From Prolixibacteraceae bacterium (GTDB lineage: Bacteria; Bacteroidota; Bacteroidia; Bacteroidales; Prolixibacteraceae): a stretch of DNA of 60,726 nt. Positions 8,926 to 14,911 of the stretch are shown in pieces (within the stretch, counting starts at the first letter, position 1; the number at the start of each line of letters is the position of its first letter). The notes beneath the pieces were generated by a model. It searched no databases, was not told where the DNA came from, and saw nothing but the letters and a program-made list of their open reading frames with translations. The stretch spans positions 1 through 60,726 of the forward strand of contig JAUWAB010000021.1 of the NCBI GenBank assembly GCA_030602265.1. Reading direction: 5' to 3'. A program made the translations under genes and the position numbers.

Positions 8926-9740
8926 TCGTCAATTTCTATTTCAGAATTCACAATTACCTTCCACCGGTTATCAGAAAAAAACCCTTTGGATTGTTTGGCA
9001 GCTTTCAGTGGTATGCGAAACAAATTAAGGTTTTCACGCTTCATGGCATCAAATAAAGCATCGGCCAGTTGGGTATTGAAACAAACATTATCCAACAAAT
9101 ACCCCAATCGTTGCAGTGCAGTTACGTGTACATGCTTCAAGAATGGATGGGTAAAATCAGCAGGTTTAATTACTTCAATCAACTCGTTCAATACCGTTGC
9201 TGCCCGGTTCAGGCCGCCTACACGTTTTTCAAATTGGATTAAATCGCCCGCTGTTAGTGCGGCATTCGAAATGTTCAGGTAACCTGCTTCTGTTTTTCTT
9301 TTTTCAATCAGCGATTGCGGGATTTCCCTGATGCTGATATAATTGATTTTTAGCCCCCTTTTTAAGGTGGGCCGTAATACAGGAAAGTCGGTCATTACGA
9401 AGTACTCCTGTGGTTGCTGATGGGATGCCCCGTGTAAAGCAGCAGCATTGAGGAGGGATACGTAATAGGGACGTTGCAGGTATTTCATAAAAGCATCCAG
9501 GTAAAGCTGTGGAGGAAGAATGCCTTTCGTTCTGTATTGAGGTGGAATTATAAGATAGTAGCCTTTGTATATGGACACTATTCTCCCTTTCGAGCTCAGA
9601 CGGCTCAATACCCTTTTAACAGCAATATCAGAATAGTCCGGGAGTTCCTTCTGCAAGGATTCTTTAGCAAAGCCATAGGCTCCCTTTGCCAGCAATGTAT
9701 CAAGCCATTGATTTACTGATATTTCATTTTGTTTCCTCAT
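8922..9740 (-). CDS. abiEi: AbiEi-type antitoxin / transcriptional autorepressor
   Basis: About 272 residues from the ATG at 9740 (MRKQNEISVNQW). The N-terminus is a winged-helix region (SDIAVKRVLSRLSSKGRIVSIYKGYYLI), followed by the antitoxin domain with YYVSLLNAAALHG. This matches Bacteroidota AbiEi proteins, which neutralise AbiEii and repress their own promoter. The longer frame to 9773 would put the start codon inside the promoter palindrome, so 9740 is chosen. It is the first gene of the abiE operon. Confidence 0.88.
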   Translation of the reverse strand: MRKQNEISVNQWLDTLLAKGAYGFAKESLQKELPDYSDIAVKRVLSRLSSKGRIVSIYKGYYLIIPPQYRTKGILPPQLYLDAFMKYLQRPYYVSLLNAAALHGASHQQPQEYFVMTDFPVLRPTLKRGLKINYISIREIPQSLIEKRKTEAGYLNISNAALTAGDLIQFEKRVGGLNRAATVLNELIEVIKPADFTHPFLKHVHVTALQRLGYLLDNVCFNTQLADALFDAMKRENLNLFRIPLKAAKQSKGFFSDNRWKVIVNSEIEIDE

Positions 9741-9756
9741 TTCAAGCGTAAATTTT

Positions 9757-9791
9757 TGCGAAAGGTACCACATTTCGGTACTTTTTGCAAA
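9757..9791 (-). promoter_or_regulatory. abiE promoter overlapped by an operator-like palindrome
   Basis: On the minus strand TTTG (9788-9791), a 20-base spacer and TACCTTTC (9760-9767) match the Bacteroidota -33/-7 pattern with one mismatch. Laid over it are inverted arms TGCGAAAGGTACC (9757-9769) and GGTACTTTTTGCA (9777-9789), pairing 11 of 13 with a 7-base spacer. A repressor bound here would cover both promoter elements. AbiEi proteins studied elsewhere bind inverted repeats in their own promoters. Confidence 0.72.
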
Positions 9792-9810
9792 AAATATATT
9801 TTAATTTTTT

Positions 9811-9969
9811 AAAATTATCCACGATGAAAAATACCTGATCGAAACAGGTGGAAAAAATAAAACACAAAAACAAATTGCAGGTGTTGAAAATGCATTCATT
9901 GAAGCCGATGATATTGAGTATGCTATACACAATAAAATTCCACTCTGGTTATTTGGGTTTTTGTATTAA
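9811..9969 (+). pseudogene. C-terminal remnant of an ATPase (DUF4143-type) gene
   Basis: The plus strand reads an open frame of about 52 codons to TAA at 9967-9969. It encodes YLIETGGKNKTQKQIAG and ends in NKIPLWLFGFLY, which I recognise as the C-terminal end of the Bacteroidota AAA ATPase/DUF4143 family. There is no start and nothing upstream: the abiE promoter begins within 20 bases. The rest of the gene is gone, presumably lost when the abiE operon arrived or when the region was deleted. It is the only plus-strand coding trace before 34.9 kb. Confidence 0.68.
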
Positions 9970-9991
9970 ATCTGAACAAATTAACATACAA

Positions 9992-10597
9992 CTAATCGTA
10001 GCCAAAAAGATAACCAAAACCATCATCTAATGCTTGCATAATATCCCCTTCAGATATTGCTTCTCCTTTATATCGTCTTTTTCTTTCGATTTCCAAATTA
10101 TATAACTCTTCTTTGGCTTTCCCAACAATTTCTTCATCAGAGAAATATATCTCGCTTTGCTTTTTATAATCTTCGTACTGTTCTTGGTTAAGTTCCTCAA
10201 TATCATGAGACAGAAGTAATTCTTTACCATTAAATTCTTTTTCAACAATAAGATGTCTGGCAACAATAATTTTAAGAGGTTTAATCTTAACCTTAATAAC
10301 ATTTGCGTCCAATTTGGAACCTAAAATAGATTCCGAATTTCTATTTATATATGAGGCGGAATAAGGTAGGAATGCTTGAATACCAAGTAATTCTACTATG
10401 AACCCACCCTTTCCAAACTTTAATATTGTAATTTCGATTTTTTCTTTTTTATGAAAAGCATTGAAAATATTTAGAATTAATCTCCGATTATTATCCAACA
10501 GTCCCGATTTCTCATCCTGAATTAATTTTTGATAAAAATCTGATTCAAGCTTTTTTTCAATTTCAATCTGGCGGGCATATTCTTCTAAAGTTTTCAT
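9992..10597 (-). CDS. Stand-alone S1-domain RNA-binding-like protein
   Basis: A 201-residue protein with no named family that I recognise. Residues about 50-122 look like a single S1 OB-fold: IEITILKFGKGGFIVELLG, then IQAFLPYS, then IIVARHLIVEKEF, which line up with the GxVxxxxKGGFxVxLxGxxAFLPxSxx...VSRR pattern of ribosomal protein S1. Flanking parts are charged helices; the C-terminus ends DDGFGYLFGYD. It is AT-rich compared with the neighbouring glycosidase genes. It could bind RNA or ribosomes; function unknown. Confidence 0.6.
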   Translation of the reverse strand: MKTLEEYARQIEIEKKLESDFYQKLIQDEKSGLLDNNRRLILNIFNAFHKKEKIEITILKFGKGGFIVELLGIQAFLPYSASYINRNSESILGSKLDANVIKVKIKPLKIIVARHLIVEKEFNGKELLLSHDIEELNQEQYEDYKKQSEIYFSDEEIVGKAKEELYNLEIERKRRYKGEAISEGDIMQALDDGFGYLFGYD

Positions 10598-10620
10598 AAA
10601 AAGTGTTTATTTCAAGGTTT

Positions 10621-10628
10621 CAAATTTA
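10621..10628 (-). promoter_or_regulatory. -7 element of the S1-domain gene
   Basis: TAAATTTG on the minus strand fits TAnnTTTG exactly, 24 bases upstream of the ATG at 10597. No TTTG is found 19-21 bases further upstream. Confidence 0.45.
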
Positions 10629-10683
10629 GTAATAAGAAAATTGTATGACGCTCTTTAAGCCAACTAATTGCCGTTAATTCTCA

Positions 10684-11328
10684 TTAAAAAAATTCATTAA
10701 CATCTTTGTGAAACTCTACATTTCCTGTACCATAAAGAATTCGTAAAGTTTCATCTTCATATTGAAGCAATTCGTTAAAAGCCATGGTCTTCTTATTAGT
10801 TTTATTGAAAACAATAAAAATTCCAATAATTTTGTTGCCTACTTGGTTGGTATTTGCGATAGTTTGAAGCTCCTGGATTTTTTCTATGTCCTTTTTATAT
10901 GTCTCAATATGACGGCTAGTAATACCATTTTTACTCTTACAAAATTTAAGTTCAAAAATTATTGACGTTCCACAAAATGAATATTCTTTGCCACACATTT
11001 CTTTATATCTTATTCCAGTAGAGTCAAAATTTAATTCAACAGAATGGTAAATACTTAGATTTTTGGGCTGGATAATGGCTAAATCAGGTTTTTTACTTAA
11101 AATTCCGTTGCCATTAAAAAAATACAATTCGGAATGCAATGGACTTGCTTTAATTGCAGGTTCTAGTGTGACCTCAGATTCACCAAATAGTGGATATAAT
11201 TTTCTGAAAAGGTGACACTTTAAATCATCCTCAGTTAAAATTAGTCCTTTATTTTCCTTAAATTCAATTTCAAGATCCATTACTACTTGTTTAATTATGG
11301 GAAAAATTTCAACAATAGGTCGTTGCAT
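10684..11328 (-). CDS. Hypothetical protein with PD-(D/E)XK-like nuclease motifs
   Basis: A 214-residue soluble protein of unrecognised family. LTEDDLKCHLFRKLYPLFG (residues 31-49), KKPDLAII (79-86, with Pro-Asp at 81-82) and IIFELKFC (123-130, Glu126-x-Lys128) follow the order alpha helix, PD, ExK of the restriction-endonuclease-like superfamily. An ETYKKDIEKIQEL helix follows, as in many of those folds. It starts 22 bases after the Trp-repeat gene and is likely cotranscribed with it. It may be a nuclease, or a non-catalytic relative. AT-rich. Confidence 0.5.
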   Translation of the reverse strand: MQRPIVEIFPIIKQVVMDLEIEFKENKGLILTEDDLKCHLFRKLYPLFGESEVTLEPAIKASPLHSELYFFNGNGILSKKPDLAIIQPKNLSIYHSVELNFDSTGIRYKEMCGKEYSFCGTSIIFELKFCKSKNGITSRHIETYKKDIEKIQELQTIANTNQVGNKIIGIFIVFNKTNKKTMAFNELLQYEDETLRILYGTGNVEFHKDVNEFF

Positions 11329-11350
11329 ATTAATTGCTTAAAAGAAAGTT

Positions 11351-12526
11351 CTAAATCAGTATTTTACTTATTTGTAACAATTTATCTTCCCCTACTAATG
11401 ACTTAATAAGAGAATATACCGCCCCATTATTCCCCAGGGCTTCAAGTTCCCATTTATCCTTATATTTCAGCAGGAAATCAAGGGTCCAGTCAATTTTTCG
11501 ATTGGATGAAATGCCAAAAAGAAGGGCATAATCATCTTCTCCAAGCTTTTCAACCGACCCAAAACCCAACTGATGGCCGAAGCGCTCCACAAATTTCCGC
11601 GACCAGGGGAGTGCCCGGTTTGACGACATAGTACCCATCAAACTGATAAATGGATCATCGTCAACCTGCCAGTTCCACTCTTCTTCGTACTTTTCTATCA
11701 GTTCCCATGTCCAGGGAACTTTTATATTGCCCGACATCTCATGCCAGTTCCACCTATCCTCATATTTCAAAAGAAAATCTTTGCTCCAGGGAAGATTTTG
11801 ATTGGAGCTTAACAAATCCCAATTCAACTGCTCAGCGTGTCTTTCAATGAATTCCTCTGTCCAATATTCTTTGTATTGCGAAAGCAGGTTATACTCGATG
11901 TATGCAATCCTTTCCATTATGGCAAGGTTTTCATCGTGCATCAACCATGGATGGCCAAGTACCTGGATGTATGAAAAATGCTCATGGAAGGTTTTAAAAA
12001 AATTCTCAGAATAAGGCAACCCGGGGTTGCTGCCCAAAAGATCCCAGTTAAAATCATACTCGTACCTTTCAATCAGTTCCATCGTCCATGCAATGTTTTC
12101 AAAGCGGATTAAATGAGACAATTGTTCGCTATTGAACCTGCGAAAATCATCCTGGTGCAGTTTTACGGGCATTTCGTAAAGGTTAAGCCAGTCCAACAAA
12201 TCTTTGTATCTGAAAAACAGTTCCCTTGTCCAGGGGAAATGTGGACAGTTTGCTGCTACTTGCCAGTTTATATAATTTTCGAAAGTATGTACCAGCTTTG
12301 CATCCCAGGGGACAGAGGGATTAGAAGTCAGGGCAGTCCAACACAATTTATCCGAATATTCGCGTAAAATATACTCACTCCATGCAATGTTCCGGTTAAA
12401 TGACAAATTCCCGAAATCAAGAAATTTTTCATATTCCAGCATTTCGTCGGAAGTAAAAGGGTAGAATCGCTCAATGCTTTGCTTGAGCGGAAACCAGGAA
12501 ATTAAATCTGATATATCAGGCTTCAT
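11351..12526 (-). CDS. Tryptophan-motif tandem repeat protein (25-residue repeats)
   Basis: A 391-residue protein, unrecognised, built almost wholly of degenerate repeats of consensus PWSxEFLxKYExxWNWxxLSSNxxL. The anchor aromatic residue recurs at 49, 74, 99, 147, 172 (Tyr), 222, 247, 272, 308 and 347: spacing is exactly 25 or 50 except for one unit shortened by 2 and two units with 11- and 14-residue insertions. No signal peptide or membrane segment. Such regular helical-type repeats usually form a solenoid that binds a partner; none is known here. It heads a unit with the nuclease-like and S1-like genes and has its own consensus promoter. Confidence 0.7.
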   Translation of the reverse strand: MKPDISDLISWFPLKQSIERFYPFTSDEMLEYEKFLDFGNLSFNRNIAWSEYILREYSDKLCWTALTSNPSVPWDAKLVHTFENYINWQVAANCPHFPWTRELFFRYKDLLDWLNLYEMPVKLHQDDFRRFNSEQLSHLIRFENIAWTMELIERYEYDFNWDLLGSNPGLPYSENFFKTFHEHFSYIQVLGHPWLMHDENLAIMERIAYIEYNLLSQYKEYWTEEFIERHAEQLNWDLLSSNQNLPWSKDFLLKYEDRWNWHEMSGNIKVPWTWELIEKYEEEWNWQVDDDPFISLMGTMSSNRALPWSRKFVERFGHQLGFGSVEKLGEDDYALLFGISSNRKIDWTLDFLLKYKDKWELEALGNNGAVYSLIKSLVGEDKLLQISKILI

Positions 12527-12540
12527 TTATTTGCAAAAGC

Positions 12541-12572
12541 CAAATGTAGGAATAGATCTACGTAATTACAAA
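12541..12572 (-). promoter_or_regulatory. Consensus Bacteroidota promoter of the Trp-repeat gene
   Basis: Minus strand TTTG (12569-12572), 20-base spacer, TACATTTG (12541-12548): a perfect match to TTTG-N19/21-TAnnTTTG. The ATG at 12526 is only about 15 bases below the -7 element, so the leader is very short. Confidence 0.75.
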
Positions 12573-12651
12573 TAAAGCATCGCAGCGGCAATATTTATGG
12601 AGAGTAAATTGCCAATAAAACAAAAGCTGCATTGCAGCCAAACCTGCATGT

Positions 12652-14196
12652 CTACTCCACCTGCAGTGTAACTGCCGACAGGGCAGGCAGGGTCACTTCC
12701 AGTGTTGTAGGACTAACCAGCCTGTATCCCTTAAACTCAGTGGTTTTTATGGAATTTGGCTTATCAAAAGTGTTTACCGCATTGTAAATGGAAGCCGTCA
12801 GAATTTCGCCTTTATTGACTTTTTTGAGGGTTCCGCCGACCATGTCGATGGTAACTTTCATCTCTTTGCCCGGATTCACATTGTTCAGGGAGATATGGAT
12901 TTTACCATTTGCGTCTTTTGAAACTGTCTGACTAATTGCCGGCACAGATTCATTTCCAAAGGTATATTTTTCAGTAACCAGGTTGCTGTTCAGCAGGGTT
13001 GCATCGCCGTGTACCTTATACATATTGAAGATATGATAGGTTGGTGTCATAAGCATTTTGTTGCCTTCTGTGAGGATCATTGCCTGTAAAACATTGACTG
13101 TCTGGGCAATATTGGCCATTCTGATCCTGTCGGAGTACTTGTTGAAAATATCAAAGGTAGTGGCAGCAATCAGCGCATCGCGCATGGAATTCTGCTGGAA
13201 AAGGAAACCGGGATTCGTACCAGGTTCCACATCGGTCCAGATGCCCCATTCATCCACATATAGGCCAACCCTTTTGCGCGGGTCATACTCATCCATCACG
13301 CTGATGTGACGTTTGAGGAGGTTGTCCATCCCCAGGCCAGACCGGATTCCCGAGAAATAGAGATCTTCGCCGAAGCCTGTGGCAGCGGTTTTATTGTTCC
13401 AGCCTGGTCCGGCAATCGTGTAATAGTGTACCGATAAGGCATCCATATGGCGGGATGCTTTCTGCATAAGCACGCGGGTCCAGTTGTAGTCACTGCCATT
13501 GGCACCGCAACCCACGCGGGTCATACCCCTTCCGTACTGTTCGGCATAGGTGGAATACTGGCGCAGAAGATCCGAATAGAACTCCGGCGTCATGTTCCCG
13601 CCGCAACCCCAGCTTTCATTGCCGACACCCAGAAACTTGACTTTCCAGGGTTTCTCACGGCCGTTCTGGCGACGCAGGTTGGCCATCGGCAGATCATCAT
13701 CCGAGGTCATGTATTCGATCCATTCGACCATGTCCCACACGGTGGCACTGCCAACATTCACCGAGACATAGGCCTCACAACCCAGCATTTCGCAAAGGTC
13801 GAGGAATTCATGGGTTCCGAAACTGTTGTCTTCGACCGTTCCACCCCAGAAAACATTCTTGATTTTTGGGCGGGTTTCCCTGGGACCAATGCCGGTTTTC
13901 CACTGGTAGGTATCGGCAAAGCAGCCTCCCGGCCACCTCAGCACCGGAATATCCAAAGCCTTCAGGGCTTCAAAAACGTCCTTCCTGTATCCATTGATAT
14001 TGGGAATGGGTGAATCGGGGCCTACCCAGATACCGTCGTAGATGCACCGTCCAAGGTGTTCGGCAAAGTGTCCGTAAATGTATTTGCTGATCTGGGGACC
14101 CTCGGTGGTGGCATCAATGCTGAGCCTGTTCTGAGCCTGCACTGTACTGAAAAACAGCAAGGCAATAACTCCGGAAATAAGGATGGAATGTTTCAT
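12652..14196 (-). CDS. GH51 alpha-L-arabinofuranosidase, secreted
   Basis: A 514-residue glycoside hydrolase family 51 enzyme that removes alpha-L-arabinofuranosyl side chains from arabinan, arabinoxylan or similar polymers. A signal peptide (MKHSILISGVIALLFFSTVQAQ) indicates export. The acid/base Glu194 is in GNESWGCGG and the nucleophile Glu315 in YVDEWG; RWPGGCFAD near residue 87 is the family's N-terminal signature. Length is normal. It lies downstream of GH31 and GH2 genes on the same strand, in a polysaccharide-use group without a SusC/SusD pair in view. Confidence 0.93.
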   Translation of the reverse strand: MKHSILISGVIALLFFSTVQAQNRLSIDATTEGPQISKYIYGHFAEHLGRCIYDGIWVGPDSPIPNINGYRKDVFEALKALDIPVLRWPGGCFADTYQWKTGIGPRETRPKIKNVFWGGTVEDNSFGTHEFLDLCEMLGCEAYVSVNVGSATVWDMVEWIEYMTSDDDLPMANLRRQNGREKPWKVKFLGVGNESWGCGGNMTPEFYSDLLRQYSTYAEQYGRGMTRVGCGANGSDYNWTRVLMQKASRHMDALSVHYYTIAGPGWNNKTAATGFGEDLYFSGIRSGLGMDNLLKRHISVMDEYDPRKRVGLYVDEWGIWTDVEPGTNPGFLFQQNSMRDALIAATTFDIFNKYSDRIRMANIAQTVNVLQAMILTEGNKMLMTPTYHIFNMYKVHGDATLLNSNLVTEKYTFGNESVPAISQTVSKDANGKIHISLNNVNPGKEMKVTIDMVGGTLKKVNKGEILTASIYNAVNTFDKPNSIKTTEFKGYRLVSPTTLEVTLPALSAVTLQVE

Positions 14197-14317
14197 GGTT
14201 CAGTATTTTAAAAATTTAATTTCAACCGTAAAGATAAAAGTATTATTTACATTTTAAAATAATGCCAAAACTATTTTCTTACACCATTGGAAGAAAACCA
14301 CTCTATACAACGAGCAG

Positions 14318-14692
14318 CTATTCTTCAGACTTTAATACCAGAAACGAATGAGGTTTCAGTTCCAGACTGAATGCCTGTAATACCTTAGGTTCCCTGCCCC
14401 TCTGGGGAATTTCACGCCTTACCGCCTTATAGGTTTCATTCGTCTCCAGATTACGGAGTACCGGGAACTGCTCTGAAGCCACCAGTCTTACCTGCAGGGT
14501 GGTATCGGCAAAGGATTCGACAATACAGGTCTGGTTGTCATAAACAAACAGGCTGGTATATCCCGGAGCCTCCAGCGTAACCGGTATCTGTGTCGTTAAT
14601 GTCTGTTTGATCCGGGTGATCACGGGCTCGGGCAGATGGTACAGGTCGACAAAATTCTCAGGAATGGTAAGGATAGTGTTTTCATTTCTTGG
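14318..14692 (-). pseudogene. Truncated protein fragment, probable glycosidase C-terminus
   Basis: The reading frame is open from 14692 (just after an in-frame TAA at 14693-14695) to the stop at 14318, about 124 codons. No in-frame ATG exists; a GTG at 14623 would give 101 residues, but the protein-like sequence continues upstream of it (ILTIPENFVDLYHLPEPV). TLEAPGYTSLFVYDNQTC and the following beta-rich stretch look like the C-terminal sandwich domain of a secreted glycosidase. I read it as the 3' end of a deleted gene between GH31 and GH51. An ATG in another frame at 14686 runs for only 21 codons. Confidence 0.55.
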
Positions 14693-14775
14693 TTATTAAA
14701 TAATCAGGTTTCGTTGTATATTAAATCCGGCCTGACTATTCCAGACGGCTGATTTCGTTATCGTCGGTTGACATA

Positions 14776-14894
14776 GCCACTAAGGCACTAAGACACGAAG
14801 TTCACACAAAAATTAAACTTTATATATTTAATGAGTTGTGCCTGAATACATCATAAATGCTTCGTGTTGCTTCGTGTCTTAGAGCCTTAGTGGC
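14776..14894. repeat. 25-bp near-perfect inverted repeat
   Basis: The left arm (14776-14800) begins GCCACTAAGGCACTAAG and ends ACACGAAG; the right arm (14870-14894) is its reverse complement at 24 of 25 bases. The 69-base spacer is AT-rich and codes for nothing. The right arm is preceded by an extra CTTCGTGTTG, a partial tandem copy. I recall similar TTCGTGTCTTAGTGCCTTAGTGGC-type sequences as scattered repeats in Bacteroidota genomes, but could not check. It lies between GH31 and the truncated fragment. Confidence 0.88.
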
Positions 14895-14911
14895 CATATT
14901 TCAAATATCCT

